Shown: positions 19,401-30,510 of the stretch, in pieces
How positions within the stretch are numbered: the stretch's first letter is position 1
Layout: the number at the start of each line of letters is the position of its first letter
Assembly (NCBI RefSeq): GCF_001187505.1
Contig: NZ_CP012150.1
Coordinates: 1,364,001-1,428,000, forward strand
Source of the DNA: Mycolicibacterium goodii
GTDB taxonomy: Bacteria > Actinomycetota > Actinomycetes > Mycobacteriales > Mycobacteriaceae
DNA: 64,000 bases
Reading direction: 5' to 3'
The notes under the pieces: generated by a model
What the model was told of the DNA's origin: nothing
The model's database searches: none
The model's input: only the letters and a program-made list of their open reading frames with translations
Position numbers and translations under genes: made by a program

Positions 19401-20058
19401 CGGCGCCGATGCCGAGGCGCGCAGGCGCCGGGCGCTGATCGTGGGGTTGTCGGCGGGCGCGGCGATCATCATCGTCGCGCTGGTGGTGATGGCGACGATC
19501 CTGAGCCGGATCTTCGGCGACGTGGGTGGCGGCATCAACCGCGACCAGCTCGGCCTGAACGCGCCGAGTTCGGAAACCGAGTCCGAGGGCGCCACCTCGT
19601 CCGCCGGCGCCACGGTGAAACCCGTTCGCGCCACGGTGTTTTCGCCCGAGGGTGAGGCCGACAACCCGGGCCAGGCCGACCTGGCGATCGACGGCAGCAG
19701 CAGCACGATGTGGTCCACCGACACCTACTCCGACCCGGAGCCGTTCCCCGGGTTCAAGAACGGCGTCGGGCTGATCCTGCAGTTGCCGCAGCCCACCGTG
19801 ATCGGATCGGTCGACCTCAACGTCACCAGCACCGGCACCGCGGTGCAGATCCGGTCGGCCAACAGCGCGTCCCCGTCGTCGCTGTCGGACACCACCGAGC
19901 TGACGTCGCCGACGACGCTCAAGCCGGGGGCCAACACGATCTCGGTGGGCCGGGCCGCACCGACGCAGTACCTGCTGGTGTGGATCTCGACGCTGGGCAC
20001 CGTGGACGGCAAGAGCAAGACCGACATCTCCGACATCACGGTCAAAGCCGCGTCCTGA
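16408..20058 (+). CDS. mviN: Lipid II flippase MurJ fused to pseudokinase (MviN/MurJ)
   Basis: 1216 residues. Residues about 30-550 form the MurJ MOP-family core with about 14 helices (GMAFATLISRITGFMRMALL at its start). Residues about 730-960 form a kinase-like domain (ADGRYRLLVFHGGPPHLQFW) without a recognisable catalytic HRD or DFG, i.e. a pseudokinase. A single helix near 1008-1035 leads to an outside discoidin-like beta domain to the end. In mycobacteria the pseudokinase is phosphorylated by PknB and recruits FhaA to control peptidoglycan precursor export. ATGA overlap couples it to the preceding gene. Equivalent to Rv3910. Confidence 0.93.
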   Translation: MSATQPQRPPGPRRIPRGPAPRRKAGRPELSDAAVVSRSWGMAFATLISRITGFMRMALLAYILGDALLSSFSVANQLPNMVAALVLEATFTAIFVPVLARAERDDPDGGTAFVRRLLTLATTLLLVTTALSVVCAPLLVRVMLGDDPQVDNPLTTAFAYLLLPQVLFYGLSSVFMAILNTRNVFGPPAWAPVINNVVAILTIGVFVLMPGEITLDPVRMSDPKLLVLGIGTTLGVVAQTLVVFLAIRAERISLRPLWGIDDRLKKFGGMAAAMILYVLISQIGLIVGNQIASTAAASGPAIYNYTWLVLMLPFGMIGVTVLTVVMPRLSRNAAKNDIPAVLDDLSLATRLTMITLIPIVAMMTVGGPAIGSALFAYGKFSAASANYLGLAITLSAFTLIPYALVLLQLRVFYAREQPWTPIIVIVVITLVKIAGSVAAPHLTDNPEMVAGYLGAANGLGFMAGAIVGHVLLRANLDPPDGRLVNLTVVRTILVTLTASLLSVLVAVIADQLLGLETLTVRFGAGGSMIRLVALGLIMVPIIAGVLTAAKVPEAQAAIRVVRRRLGRTGGKETPAVDAAEKVALQTIGRAVRPRTTGAVTYPDQRNSSPDRGPSTPTPGWTGAPASVAGAGTRKGSPVTDESAGGPALDGTATTKLPRQAPDDFQPDVADDESEAVGAAPTVEETVTMSNGSGRPPADYGGDPTREPISFAPPREPAVESATAAEDVHLIPGATIADGRYRLLVFHGGPPHLQFWQALDTALDRQVALTFVDPDAKLPDSQVQDILARTLKLSRIDVPGIARVLDVAHSGSGGLIVSEWIRGGSLAEVADTAPSPIGGARAIQSLAAAAEAAHRAGVALSIDHPSRVRVSIEGDVALAFPATMPDATPDDDIRGIGAALYALLVNRWPLPESGQPSGLEPAALDAAGQPVEPRAVDRDIPFQISAAAARAVQPGGGIRSAPTLLNLLQQATAIADRTELLESVDQTPAAADARTQHEDGADAEARRRRALIVGLSAGAAIIIVALVVMATILSRIFGDVGGGINRDQLGLNAPSSETESEGATSSAGATVKPVRATVFSPEGEADNPGQADLAIDGSSSTMWSTDTYSDPEPFPGFKNGVGLILQLPQPTVIGSVDLNVTSTGTAVQIRSANSASPSSLSDTTELTSPTTLKPGANTISVGRAAPTQYLLVWISTLGTVDGKSKTDISDITVKAAS

Positions 20059-20158
20059 TCCGGTTATCCCCACCGCCCGACGCCGCTGACCTCGCCGTTC
20101 ACCCCTGCCGCCGAAACAAGTGTCCGGGACGGGCCCCGGCACCGTTTAGGTTCGGCAT

Positions 20159-20782
20159 GTGGGACGGGGACAGTTTGCGGGGGCGGCGCACATGCGCTCG
20201 GATGCCGAACTGCTCGCGGCCCACGTCGCCGGCGACCGGTACGCCTTCGAGGCGCTCGTGCTGCGCCACCACCCGCAGCTGCGCCGGCTGGCCTACCTGA
20301 CCAGCAGCCACCTCGACGATGTCGACGATGTGGTGCAGGAGGCGTTGTTCAAGGCGCACCGCACCGCGGCGACGTTCCGGTTCGACTGCGCGGTGAGCAG
20401 CTGGTTGCACCGCATCGTGGTCAACACCTGCCTGGATCGCCTGCGCCGCGCCCGATCTCGGCCGGCGGCCGCGCACTACGTCGACCTGGTCCACGTCGAC
20501 CACCTCCACGACCCGGCGGGTGATCCGGCACCGCGGGTCGCCACGGCGATCATGGTGGAGCGCGCCCTGCTGCAGTTACCGGTCGAGCAGCGCGCCGCGG
20601 TGGTCGCGGTGGACATGCAGGGCTATTCGATCGCCGAGACCGCCCGGCTGCTCGGCGTCGCGGAGGGCACCATCAAGAGCAGATGTGCCCGCGCCAGAGC
20701 CAAACTGGCCCGCACGCTGCAGTATTTTGATGGCGATGAACCGCAGCCCGCGAGCGCCTATCGAGGGGCCGATCACCCCTGA
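20159..20782 (+). CDS. sigM: ECF sigma factor SigM
   Basis: 207 residues. Region 2 contains YLTSSHLDDVDDVVQEALFK and region 2.4 AVSSWLHRIVVNTCLDRLRR. Region 4 has LPVEQRAAVVAVDMQGYSIA and LLGVAEGTIKSRCARARAKL, the ECF HTH. The GTG at 20159 gives an N-terminus parallel to M. tuberculosis SigM; ATG 20192 (MRSDAELL) is an alternative with a purine-rich site. Its 3' end overlaps the anti-sigma gene, as in Rv3911-Rv3912. SigM in M. tuberculosis activates some secreted Esx and surface-lipid genes. Confidence 0.88.
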   Translation: MGRGQFAGAAHMRSDAELLAAHVAGDRYAFEALVLRHHPQLRRLAYLTSSHLDDVDDVVQEALFKAHRTAATFRFDCAVSSWLHRIVVNTCLDRLRRARSRPAAAHYVDLVHVDHLHDPAGDPAPRVATAIMVERALLQLPVEQRAAVVAVDMQGYSIAETARLLGVAEGTIKSRCARARAKLARTLQYFDGDEPQPASAYRGADHP

Positions 20783-21455
20783 GCTGCTGGCCGACCTGCA
20801 GGCCGGTCTCCTCGACGACGCTACCGCGGCCCGGGTGCGCCGGCGCGTGCGTGACGATCCCGCGGCCGCGGACATGCTCGCGGCCCTCGACCGGGTCCGC
20901 CGCGACGTGGCCGAGCTCGGCCCGGAGACGGCTCCGCCGGTACCTGCCGAGGTGAGCGCGAAGTTAATCGCGGCGCTGCGCACCGCCGAGACCCCGGCAC
21001 GGGTCCGCCGCTGGCGCCGTCTCGGCGCGGTCGTGGGCGGCGGCGCGGTGCTGGCCGCGGTGGCCGTCGGCGTCGCGACGTTGCCACGGCAGGAACCTGC
21101 CCCGCAGGCCCCGACGGCACAGTTCGGCCACATCACCGCCAAACCCCGGCCGACCGATGTCGGCCTCACCGAGCAGCAGCTGCTCGCGGTTCTGGCGGTC
21201 CCGCCGGACTACGGACCGCTGGCCGACCCGGCCCGGCGCACCGGCTGCCTGGCCGCGCTCGGCTACCCGCCAGGGGTACATGTGCTCGGCGCGCGTCCGC
21301 TGCAGGTCGGCGGGCGTGCCGGGGTGCTGTTCCTGCTGCCCGAGGACCGGCCCGGCACGCTCGCGGCGCTCGTGGTTCCCGCCGACTGCGGTTCCGGCGA
21401 CGCACCCGAACCGATCGCCCGGACGGTGCTCCGGCAACCGGCCGCACGTCCGTAG
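20730..21455 (+). CDS. rsmA: Anti-sigma M factor RsmA
   Basis: 241 residues. An N-terminal helical segment (PELLADLQAGLLDDATAARV, then VRDDPAAADMLAALDRVRRD) fits an anti-sigma domain. One membrane helix (about residues 90-110, LGAVVGGGAVLAAVAVGVAT) is followed by an extracytoplasmic domain with two cysteines. It should hold SigM at the membrane until a signal releases it. The start overlaps sigM by about 53 bp; ATG 20736 is a close alternative. Corresponds to Rv3912. Confidence 0.82.
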   Translation: MAMNRSPRAPIEGPITPELLADLQAGLLDDATAARVRRRVRDDPAAADMLAALDRVRRDVAELGPETAPPVPAEVSAKLIAALRTAETPARVRRWRRLGAVVGGGAVLAAVAVGVATLPRQEPAPQAPTAQFGHITAKPRPTDVGLTEQQLLAVLAVPPDYGPLADPARRTGCLAALGYPPGVHVLGARPLQVGGRAGVLFLLPEDRPGTLAALVVPADCGSGDAPEPIARTVLRQPAARP

Positions 21456-21495
21456 TCTTGCGGCAAAGCGTGCGTTCGGTCCCACACTGGGAGCG

Positions 21496-21521
21496 GGAAC
21501 AGTGCAGCATAGGCTGGTGTT
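21496..21521 (+). promoter_or_regulatory. Putative SigH-type ECF promoter of trxB-trxA
   Basis: GGAACA at 21496-21501, a 16-nt spacer, then TGTT at 21518-21521, 39 bp before the trxB ATG. This fits the GGAAYA-N16-18-cGTT pattern of SigH-dependent promoters, and trxB2-trxC is a known SigH target in M. tuberculosis. Other ECF sigmas share the -35 element, so the sigma assignment is inference. Confidence 0.5.
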
Positions 21522-21559
21522 GTTGACGGTGCCGGGAAATTTCCGGCGGAAAGGCCCAT

Positions 21560-22495
21560 ATGTCCACTTCACAGACGGTTCATGACGTCATCATCATCGG
21601 TTCCGGCCCGGCCGGTTACACCGCGGCGATCTACGCGGCCCGCGCCCAGCTCAAGCCGCTGGTGTTCGAGGGCACACAGTTCGGTGGCGCGTTGATGACC
21701 ACCACCGAGGTGGAGAACTACCCGGGCTTCCGCGAGGGCATCACCGGTCCGGAACTCATGGACCAGATGCGTGAGCAGGCGCTGCGGTTCGGTGCGGACC
21801 TGCGCATGGAGGACGTCGACGCCGTTTCGCTCGACGGCCCCGTCAAGACCGTCGTGGTCGGCGACGAGACGCACCAGGCCCGCGCGGTCATCCTGGCGAT
21901 GGGCGCGGCCGCCCGCCACCTCGGCGTACCCGGCGAGGAGGCGCTGCTCGGCATGGGTGTGAGCACCTGCGCGACGTGTGACGGCTTCTTCTTCCGCGAC
22001 CAGGACATCGTGGTGGTCGGTGGTGGCGACTCGGCCATGGAAGAAGCGACGTTCCTCACCCGCTTCGCGCGCAGTGTGACGCTGATCCACCGCCGCGACG
22101 AGTTCCGCGCGTCCAAGATCATGCTGGAGCGGGCCCGCGCCAACGAGAAGATCGCCTTCCTGACCAACACCGAGATCACCCAGATCGAGGGCGACCCGAA
22201 GGTGACCGGCGTGCGCCTGCGCGACACCGTGACCGGCGAGGAATCCAAGCTCGACGTCACCGGCGTGTTCGTCGCGATCGGTCACGATCCGCGCTCGGGG
22301 CTGGTGCGCGGTCAGGTCGAGCTCGACGACGAGGGTTACGTCCAGGTCAAGGGCCGCACCACCTACACCTCGGTCGACGGGGTGTTCGCCGCGGGTGATC
22401 TGGTCGACCACACCTACCGCCAGGCCATCACCGCCGCGGGCAGCGGCTGTGCGGCCTCCATCGACGCCGAGCGTTGGCTCGCCGAACACGCCTGA
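21560..22495 (+). CDS. trxB: Thioredoxin reductase
   Basis: 311 residues. FAD motif [20 protein letters not shown] at the N-terminus, redox-active CATC ([13 protein letters not shown]) near residue 135, and NADPH motif [16 protein letters not shown]. The C-terminal [16 protein letters not shown] contacts FAD. It reduces thioredoxin with NADPH in the cytosol. It is followed by trxA after 34 bp and preceded by an ECF-type promoter. Equivalent to Rv3913 (TrxB2), an essential enzyme in mycobacteria. Confidence 0.96.
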   Translation: MSTSQTVHDVIIIGSGPAGYTAAIYAARAQLKPLVFEGTQFGGALMTTTEVENYPGFREGITGPELMDQMREQALRFGADLRMEDVDAVSLDGPVKTVVVGDETHQARAVILAMGAAARHLGVPGEEALLGMGVSTCATCDGFFFRDQDIVVVGGGDSAMEEATFLTRFARSVTLIHRRDEFRASKIMLERARANEKIAFLTNTEITQIEGDPKVTGVRLRDTVTGEESKLDVTGVFVAIGHDPRSGLVRGQVELDDEGYVQVKGRTTYTSVDGVFAAGDLVDHTYRQAITAAGSGCAASIDAERWLAEHA

Positions 22496-22529
22496 CACCC
22501 AACCGTTTTCGATCTGACAGGAGACATAC

Positions 22530-22862
22530 ATGAGTGCCGACAGCGCGACCGTCGCGGTTACCGACGATTCGTTCTCCGCCGATGTGCTCAAGAGCAGCAA
22601 GCCAGTGCTGGTCGATTTCTGGGCCACCTGGTGCGGGCCGTGCAAGATGGTCGCCCCGGTGCTCGAGGAGATCGCCGCCGAGAAGGGTGACGAGCTCACC
22701 GTCGCCAAGCTCGACGTCGACGCCAACCCCGCCACCGCGCGGGATTTCCAGGTCGTGTCGATCCCCACCATGATCCTGTTCAAGGACGGCGCTCCGGTGA
22801 AACGCATCGTCGGTGCGAAGGGTAAGGCCGCGCTGCTGCGCGAGCTTTCCGACGCCCTCTGA
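22530..22862 (+). CDS. trxA: Thioredoxin
   Basis: 110 residues. The single thioredoxin domain has the active site [11 protein letters not shown] (WCGPC), the cis-proline [10 protein letters not shown], and the C-terminal helix [13 protein letters not shown]. It is a general dithiol reductant recycled by the TrxB encoded just upstream. The ribosome site AGGAGA lies 8 bp before the ATG. Corresponds to Rv3914 (trxC in M. tuberculosis nomenclature). Confidence 0.96.
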   Translation: MSADSATVAVTDDSFSADVLKSSKPVLVDFWATWCGPCKMVAPVLEEIAAEKGDELTVAKLDVDANPATARDFQVVSIPTMILFKDGAPVKRIVGAKGKAALLRELSDAL

Positions 22863-23001
22863 TCACCCGAACGGCACATTGGGGGGCTCATCACAGGTAC
22901 CCCGAGACCCGCCTGGCGTTTTCCGGATTCGGGTCGGAGTCTGAGACAATGCTGCCTAGCTAGTCCGGCAGATTGCCGTCAACCAGCCTGGAGGGCCCCG
23001 T

Positions 23002-24192
23002 ATGTCGAGTCTGCGTCGCGGTGATCGCGGCGGTGCGGTCACCGAGATTCGGGCAGCACTGGCAGCGCTCGGGCTCATCGAGAACCCCGACACCGACCTG
23101 AACACCGGTCGCCATGTGGCGCTCGATGTGTTCGATGACGAACTCGACCACGCTGTCCGGGCATTTCAGCAGAACCGTGGCCTCCTCGTCGACGGAATCG
23201 TCGGCGAGGCCACCTACCGCGCCCTGCGCGAGGCGTCGTACCGTCTCGGGGCGCGCATCCTGTCGCACCAGTTCGGCGCCCCGATGTACGGCGACGACGT
23301 GGCGACGCTGCAGGCGCGGCTGCAGGACCTGGGTTTCTACACCGGCCTGGTCGACGGGTATTTCGGCCTGCAGACCCACAACGCGCTGACGTCGTATCAG
23401 CGGGAGTACGGGCTCTATCCCGACGGGATCTGCGGCCCGGAGACCCTGCGTTCGCTGTACTTCCTCGGTTCGCGCGTCACGGGCGGCTCACCGCACGCCA
23501 TCCGCGAAGAGGAACTCGTGCGTCGGTCCGGTCCACGCCTGTCCGGCAAGCGGGTCATCATCGATCCGGGCCGCGGCGGCTCGGACCACGGCCTGATCAT
23601 GCAGGGCCCCAACGGCCCCATCAGTGAGGCCGACATCCTGTGGGACCTCGCCAGCCGGCTGGAGGGTCGGATGACCGCGATCGGGATGGACACCTTCCCG
23701 TCCCGGCCGCCGAACCGCAGCCCGTCGGATGCCGAACGCGCCCAGACCGCCAACAGCGTGGGTGCGGATCTGATGATCAGCCTGCGCTGCGCGACGCTGA
23801 CCAGCCCCGCGGCCAACGGTGTCGCCTCGTTCTACTTCGGCAACTCGCACGGCTCGGTGTCGACGATCGGGCGCAACCTCGCCGACTTCATCCAGCGGGA
23901 AGTGGTGGCGCGCACCGGTTTACGCGACTGCCGCACGCACGGCCGGACCTGGGATCTGCTGCGCCTGACCCGGATGCCCACCGTTCAGGTCGACATCGGC
24001 TACATCACCAATCCCGGTGACCGCGGGCTGCTGGTGTCACCCCAGACCCGTGACGCGCTCGCCGAGGGTATTCTCGCGGCGGTCAAGCGTCTGTACCTGC
24101 TCGGCAAGAACGACCGGCCCACAGGCACTTTCACGTTCGCCGAACTGCTCGCCCACGAGTTGTCGGTGGAACAGGCCGGCCGCGGCGCCTGA
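23002..24192 (+). CDS. cwlM: CwlM, catalytically dead amidase that regulates MurA
   Basis: 396 residues. Two peptidoglycan-binding repeats (GGAVTEIRAALAALGL and GDDVATLQARLQDLGFYTGL) precede an Amidase_3 domain from about residue 185. The zinc-binding DPGHGG of active amidases reads DPGRGG here, so the first histidine is lost. There is no signal peptide. Both fit CwlM as a cytosolic regulator: when phosphorylated by PknB on C-terminal threonines it activates MurA. The tail PTGTFTFAELLAHEL contains candidate threonines. Corresponds to Rv3915. Confidence 0.92.
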   Translation: MSSLRRGDRGGAVTEIRAALAALGLIENPDTDLNTGRHVALDVFDDELDHAVRAFQQNRGLLVDGIVGEATYRALREASYRLGARILSHQFGAPMYGDDVATLQARLQDLGFYTGLVDGYFGLQTHNALTSYQREYGLYPDGICGPETLRSLYFLGSRVTGGSPHAIREEELVRRSGPRLSGKRVIIDPGRGGSDHGLIMQGPNGPISEADILWDLASRLEGRMTAIGMDTFPSRPPNRSPSDAERAQTANSVGADLMISLRCATLTSPAANGVASFYFGNSHGSVSTIGRNLADFIQREVVARTGLRDCRTHGRTWDLLRLTRMPTVQVDIGYITNPGDRGLLVSPQTRDALAEGILAAVKRLYLLGKNDRPTGTFTFAELLAHELSVEQAGRGA

Positions 24193-24243
24193 GCCGCGCG
24201 CATTTTCACCACCCAACAGGGTTGGCTCACAGGCTGATTCAGC

Positions 24244-24984
24244 TCACGGGAAGCACATACCCGCGCCCACCGGTGCCTCCAGGCGGGCGCTCTCCAGCAG
24301 ACGCTCCAGCGCCGCCTCCACCTCGGCCTTCCAGCCCAGGCCCTTGTCGAGCTCCAGACGCAGCCGCGGGAAGTACGGATGCGCGGCGACCACGGTGAAA
24401 CCGACGTCCTTGAGGAACTCGGCGTCGAGCATGCACTGCCCCACCGTGCAGTCCCCCAGCACTCGTACCACGGGCGCGAGTTCGGCAGGCAGCGCGGCGA
24501 GGTCGTCGAGTTCGGTGAGCGCCGGGGTGTAGGCGAACGCCTCGAGCGCGCGCACACCGCGTCGCACCAGATCGGTGATCACGGCGGACAGCAGGCCCGC
24601 CGACATGTCCTCGGCGCATTCGGCGGAGTCGACCCCGACGGTGGTCAGCAGGATCGCGTCGGCACTCACCGGGGCGGTCGGGAACAGCCGGGCCCGCGGC
24701 ACCGACGCGGGCGGTGCGTAGAACGCATAGCCCAGACACGGTTCGTCGCCGGTGATCGGCGCATCGAAATCGTCGCCCTGCGGTGACTGCACGGCGAGCT
24801 GGCCGCACGATCCCCACTCGAGCATGACCATCGACAGCCATGCTTCCTTCTCGAACTCCGGATCGGTGAGGTGATCCTCGCCCGCGACGGTGGACGGATC
24901 GACCTCCCAGAACACGCAGCGACGCGCATGCTTGGGCAGCTGCTCGAACCCCTCGAGCCGAAGCGGCGTTATTCGTGTCGACAC
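24244..24984 (-). CDS. GNAT-like acetyltransferase domain protein (Rv3916c-like)
   Basis: 246 residues from GTG 24984 (VSTRITPLRLEGFEQLPKHA). The layout resembles the GNAT fold: a first strand-helix, a middle strand region (GQLAVQSPQGDDF, GYAFYAPPASVPRARLFPTA), DAILLTTVGVDS before a helix, and AAHPYFPRLRLEL near the end. The acetyl-CoA P-loop is not clear, so an active enzyme cannot be claimed. It converges with cwlM (51-bp gap) and sits before parB, the same position as Rv3916c. Confidence 0.7.
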   Translation of the reverse strand: MSTRITPLRLEGFEQLPKHARRCVFWEVDPSTVAGEDHLTDPEFEKEAWLSMVMLEWGSCGQLAVQSPQGDDFDAPITGDEPCLGYAFYAPPASVPRARLFPTAPVSADAILLTTVGVDSAECAEDMSAGLLSAVITDLVRRGVRALEAFAYTPALTELDDLAALPAELAPVVRVLGDCTVGQCMLDAEFLKDVGFTVVAAHPYFPRLRLELDKGLGWKAEVEAALERLLESARLEAPVGAGMCFP

Positions 24985-25212
24985 TAAATTCTCCGGACTT
25001 CACGCGGGCTGGAGGTGCGTGGCTGCACCTCAAGGATAGGAGAGTGTGCGGCTTGCAGCCCAGTCCCGACCGAAATTCTCATCCGAGCCCGCCTCCCGTC
25101 CCAAAATCATTGGTACACAAGGGCTTTACCTTGCAAGCCGATCCGCGGACCGCCCGGGGACCGGCGAACTGTCACAGTGACAAAACGACCGCGTGTGGTT
25201 GGTCGTCGGATT

Positions 25213-26274
25213 TCACTCGTTCTGGGCGCTCATCAGTTCGACAATGCGCTGCAGATCGTCCACCGACCCGAACTCCACCACGATCTTGCCCTTGCGTTTG
25301 CCGAGGCTCACCGTGACCCTGGTGTCGAACGCCGTCGACAGCCGTTCGGCAACGTCCTGCAGGCCCGGCATCTGGATCGGCTTGCGGCGCGGGGCGGGCG
25401 CGGTCTTACCTTCGCGGTTGGCGAGCGTCACGGCCTCCTCGGTCGCCCGCACCGACAGCCCCTCGGCGACGATGCGCGCGGCGAGTTCCTCCTGTGCCTC
25501 CGGTCCCCCTTCGAGGGCCAGCAGTGCGCGGGCGTGACCGGCGGACAACACACCCGCCGCGACCCGGCGCTGCACCGCGATGGGCAGACGCAGCAGCCGG
25601 ATCATGTTCGAGATGAGCGGCCGCGAACGGCCGATGCGGGCCGCGAGTTCATCGTGGGTGACCCCGAACTCGTCGAGCAGCTGCTGATACGCCGACGCCT
25701 CTTCGAGCGGGTTCAGCTGGACGCGGTGGATGTTCTCCAGCAACGCGTCCCGCAGCATGCCGTCGTCGGCGGTCTCCCGCACGATGGCCGGGATCGCGGG
25801 CAGCCCGGCCTGTTGCGCGGCACGCCAGCGCCGCTCCCCCATGACGATCTGATAGCGGATGTCGCCCTTGGGTTCGACCTCCCGGACGACGATCGGCTGC
25901 ATCAGGCCGAACTCGCGGATCGAGTGGACGAGCTCGGAGAGCGCCTCGTCGTCGAACACCTGGCGGGGCTGACGCGGGTTGGGTTCGATCGCGGTCGGCG
26001 GGACCTCGCGGTACGTCGCGCCGACCTCATCGCGGGCCAGCGGCTGTACCGACGCCGCGACCTCGGCGCCATCCGTTGCGGTGCCCGAGTCGGTCGGTCC
26101 GGCGGGGCCGGCAGGGTTTCCGGGACCGGCAGGGCCGGCGCCCATGAGAACATCAGCCGCCGTGGCACCGATCTTCGGGCTCAGCCCGTCGGGCGCCCCG
26201 TCGACCGGTCCGGTGGGGATGAGTGCCGCCAGTCCCCTGCCGAGGCCACTGCGCTTGCGTGCCGGCTGATTCAT
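25213..26274 (-). CDS. parB: Chromosome-partitioning CTPase ParB
   Basis: 353 residues. The N-terminal [13 protein letters not shown] is the ParA-stimulating arginine-containing segment. It is followed by a Gly/Pro-rich linker, then the CTP-binding ParB/Srx domain ([29 protein letters not shown]) and the DNA-binding HTH ([20 protein letters not shown], then [15 protein letters not shown]). The C-terminal dimer domain closes with DLQRIVELM. It loads at parS and spreads to organise origin segregation. It follows parA in the rpmH-parB leftward cluster, and two parS sites lie within 2 kb. Confidence 0.95.
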   Translation of the reverse strand: MNQPARKRSGLGRGLAALIPTGPVDGAPDGLSPKIGATAADVLMGAGPAGPGNPAGPAGPTDSGTATDGAEVAASVQPLARDEVGATYREVPPTAIEPNPRQPRQVFDDEALSELVHSIREFGLMQPIVVREVEPKGDIRYQIVMGERRWRAAQQAGLPAIPAIVRETADDGMLRDALLENIHRVQLNPLEEASAYQQLLDEFGVTHDELAARIGRSRPLISNMIRLLRLPIAVQRRVAAGVLSAGHARALLALEGGPEAQEELAARIVAEGLSVRATEEAVTLANREGKTAPAPRRKPIQMPGLQDVAERLSTAFDTRVTVSLGKRKGKIVVEFGSVDDLQRIVELMSAQNE

Positions 26275-26332
26275 ACTCGTCTCCTGCTCATCACTGCATC
26301 CGCTCCGCTGTACGACTTCTGATCATGGCCCA

Positions 26333-28074
<1,742 letters not shown>

Positions 28075-28626
28075 CTAGCCGAGCAGAATGACGACGCGGC
28101 GAGAAGGCTCGACCCCTTCGCTCTCGCTGCGGACGCCCTCGATCGCCGCAACGGCGTCGTGCACGATCTTGCGCTCGAACGGCGTCATCGGGGCCAGCTC
28201 TTCGCGCTGTCCGCTCTCCAGCACGCGCCGGGCCACCTTCTCCCCGAGCGCCGCGAGTTCGTCGCGACGACGCCGGCGCCACCGCGCGATGTCGAGCATC
28301 AGCCGGCTGCGCTCCCCCGTCTTCTGGTGCACCGCCAGCCGGGTGAGCTCCTGCAGCGCGTCGAGCACCTCGCCCTTGCGGCCCACCAGCTTGCTCAGAT
28401 CGTTGCCGCCGTCGATGCTCACGACCGCGCGGTCGCCCTCGACGTCGAGATCGATGTCCCCGTCGAAATCCAGAAGGTCCAACAGCTCCTCGAGGTAGTC
28501 GCCGGCGATCTCGCCCTCGGCCACCAGTCGCTCCTCCAGATCGTCCACCGCGCTCGCCGCGGGCGTCGCCGTCTCGACCTTCTCGTCTTCGTCGGCGCTG
28601 GGGTCAGTCGTCTGTGCGTCTGTCAT
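28075..28626 (-). CDS. jag: Jag/KhpB KH-R3H RNA-binding protein
   Basis: 183 residues. An acidic N-terminal tail (about 50 residues) is followed by a Jag-type KH domain (DRAVVSIDGGNDLSKLVGRK, EVLDALQELTRLAV) and an R3H domain (APMTPFERKIVHDAVAAIEG). It probably binds RNA; in several Gram-positive bacteria KhpB regulates envelope elongation. Equivalent to Rv3920c. It lies between yidC and rsmG in the conserved origin cluster. Confidence 0.9.
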   Translation of the reverse strand: MTDAQTTDPSADEDEKVETATPAASAVDDLEERLVAEGEIAGDYLEELLDLLDFDGDIDLDVEGDRAVVSIDGGNDLSKLVGRKGEVLDALQELTRLAVHQKTGERSRLMLDIARWRRRRRDELAALGEKVARRVLESGQREELAPMTPFERKIVHDAVAAIEGVRSESEGVEPSRRVVILLG

Positions 28627-28661
28627 ATCCGTCTCTCCCTACTTGTGCCAGCCGGAACTGG

Positions 28662-29783
28662 TCAACGTTTCCGCTTCTTGGGGCGCGCTCCCGGCTTCGG
28701 CGTCCGATTGGCCGCCGGGGTGCCCGACGAACCGGACGAGCCGGTCGCGCCCGAATCCGATGAATCTGTGGCCGGCTCACCCTTGGCTGCGCCCGCGTCG
28801 CCCGCATCGGCCGCGTCGGCGCCGTCACCTCCGGCGGCCGTCTTCGCGGCCCCGCCCGCGCCCTGGGCCTTCTTCGCCCGGCTCGGCTTCGCGCCCGGCG
28901 CAGGCGCATTGGCCGCGCGGCGCTCCAGCATCTCGGCCTTCTTGGCTTCCTCTTCCTTTTCGATCTTGCCGAACACGTAGTGCTGCTGACCGTAGGTCCA
29001 GATGTTGTTCGCCAGCCAGTACATGATCACCGCTAGCGGCAGGAACGGACCACCGACCACGACACCGAGCGGAAACACGTACAGCGCGAGCTTGTTCATC
29101 ATCGCGGTCTGCGGGTTGGCCGCGGCCTCCACGCTCTGGCGTGCCACCGAGGCCCGGCTGTTGAAGTGCGTCGCGATACCCGCCAGGATCATGATCGGCA
29201 CGCCGACCGCGATGACGGCCAGCCGGTTGAATTCGGTGAACGCCTCGAGACCGTGCTGCTGGATCATGGTCGCGCCGAGCGGCGCACCGAACAGGTTGGC
29301 GTCCAGGAAGTGCTGCACGTCGGTCGCGCTGAAGACGTAGTTGCCCAGCGACCGGTTCTCCTCCACCGAGAGCCCCAGCCGGCCGATACCGGTCTGGGTG
29401 CGGTTGAAGGACATCAGCACGTGGTAGAGGCCGAGGAACACCGGCACCTGCGCGAGCATCGGCAGACAGCCCAGGATCGGGTTGAACCCGTGCTCGCGCT
29501 GCAGCTTCTGCATCTCCAGCGCCATGCGCTGGCGGTCCTTGCCGTACTTCTTCTGCAGCGCCTTGATCTGCGGCTGCAGTTCCTGCATCTGCCGCGTCGT
29601 GCGAATCTGCTTGACGAACGGCTTGTACAGGATGGCGCGCAACGTGAACACCAGGAACATCACCGACAGCGCCCAGGCGAAGAAATTGGTGGGTCCCAGC
29701 AGGAAGGAGAACGCCTTGTACCAGACCCACATGATCGCCGACACCGGGTAATAGATGATGTCCAGGCTGAAGAAGTTAAACAC
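28662..29783 (-). CDS. yidC: Membrane protein insertase YidC
   Basis: 373 residues from GTG 29783. Five to six membrane helices: an N-terminal [20 protein letters not shown], then the conserved [19 protein letters not shown] with the catalytic arginine, a cytoplasmic hairpin ([20 protein letters not shown]), and [20 protein letters not shown]. The C-terminal tail is Lys/Ala/Gly-rich and basic, as in ribosome-interacting YidC of actinobacteria. It inserts membrane proteins alone or with SecYEG. The start overlaps yidD by 8 bp. Equivalent to Rv3921c. Confidence 0.95.
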   Translation of the reverse strand: MFNFFSLDIIYYPVSAIMWVWYKAFSFLLGPTNFFAWALSVMFLVFTLRAILYKPFVKQIRTTRQMQELQPQIKALQKKYGKDRQRMALEMQKLQREHGFNPILGCLPMLAQVPVFLGLYHVLMSFNRTQTGIGRLGLSVEENRSLGNYVFSATDVQHFLDANLFGAPLGATMIQQHGLEAFTEFNRLAVIAVGVPIMILAGIATHFNSRASVARQSVEAAANPQTAMMNKLALYVFPLGVVVGGPFLPLAVIMYWLANNIWTYGQQHYVFGKIEKEEEAKKAEMLERRAANAPAPGAKPSRAKKAQGAGGAAKTAAGGDGADAADAGDAGAAKGEPATDSSDSGATGSSGSSGTPAANRTPKPGARPKKRKR

Positions 29784-30117
29784 GCGACTTGTTCTCCCCT
29801 CGCTTCGCTGGGGTTTCCCAGACTGGGTTTTCGGCGGCTGCGGTGTCGCCGGAGACCTCGGTCTCGGCGGGGTGCGTGCAGCGCTCAGGTATCGGGTCCC
29901 ATCCTCCCTGATGCCACGGACCGCATTTGAGCAGCCGGACGGTGGCCAGCCAGGTCCCGCGGACCAACCCGTATTCGGTCAGCGCATCGACGGCGTACTG
30001 ACTACAGGTGGGCATGAACCGGCATGTGGGAAGCCGCAGTGGGGAGATGGTGTGGCGGTAGAGCTGGATGACGTAGATGACAGCCCGGACCGCCCGCGCG
30101 CCGATTCGGCGTCTCAT
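29776..30117 (-). CDS. yidD: Membrane insertion efficiency factor YidD
   Basis: 113 residues. It contains the YidD signature [20 protein letters not shown] followed by [11 protein letters not shown] and the closing [11 protein letters not shown]. The short N-terminal amphipathic helix allows peripheral membrane association near YidC. The ATG overlaps the rnpA stop (ATGA), and its end overlaps the yidC start. Equivalent to Rv3922c. Confidence 0.92.
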   Translation of the reverse strand: MRRRIGARAVRAVIYVIQLYRHTISPLRLPTCRFMPTCSQYAVDALTEYGLVRGTWLATVRLLKCGPWHQGGWDPIPERCTHPAETEVSGDTAAAENPVWETPAKRGENKSRV

Positions 30118-30479
30118 GGGGACGTCCCGCGCTTCGAGCTCACCCGCTCGAGCGCTTGACGCAGCTGTCGTTCCAGATGGGACGACGCGGCATCACGACT
30201 GCTCGGCCTGGCCCGGATCACGATCAGATCGGCCGGGTCCAGACCCGATACGAACGTTCTGGCGACGTGCCGCAGACGCCGCGACACCCGATGACGCTCC
30301 ACCGCATTGCCGACGGATTTGGACACGATCAGGCCGATCCGCGGCCCGTTCGCCTCCGCCTCGTTGCTGTCATTGCGTAACGCATGTACGACGACATCGG
30401 GTTGCGCGGCACGCACGCCGCGACTGACGGTGACACTGAACTCCGCGGACCGCCTCATCCGGTTACGAGCCGGAAGCAC
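30114..30479 (-). CDS. rnpA: Ribonuclease P protein component
   Basis: 121 residues from GTG 30479 ([20 protein letters not shown]). Typical RNase P protein features: basic N-terminus, the RNR-like helix [20 protein letters not shown], and [14 protein letters not shown]. It binds the RNase P RNA and helps mature the 5' ends of tRNAs. Longer starts would overlap rpmH. It follows rpmH by 31 bp, the near-universal rpmH-rnpA pair. Confidence 0.94.
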   Translation of the reverse strand: MLPARNRMRRSAEFSVTVSRGVRAAQPDVVVHALRNDSNEAEANGPRIGLIVSKSVGNAVERHRVSRRLRHVARTFVSGLDPADLIVIRARPSSRDAASSHLERQLRQALERVSSKRGTSP

Positions 30480-30510
30480 CGCGCCAGATCCTGCTTGTGC
30501 TTGCGCAGGA

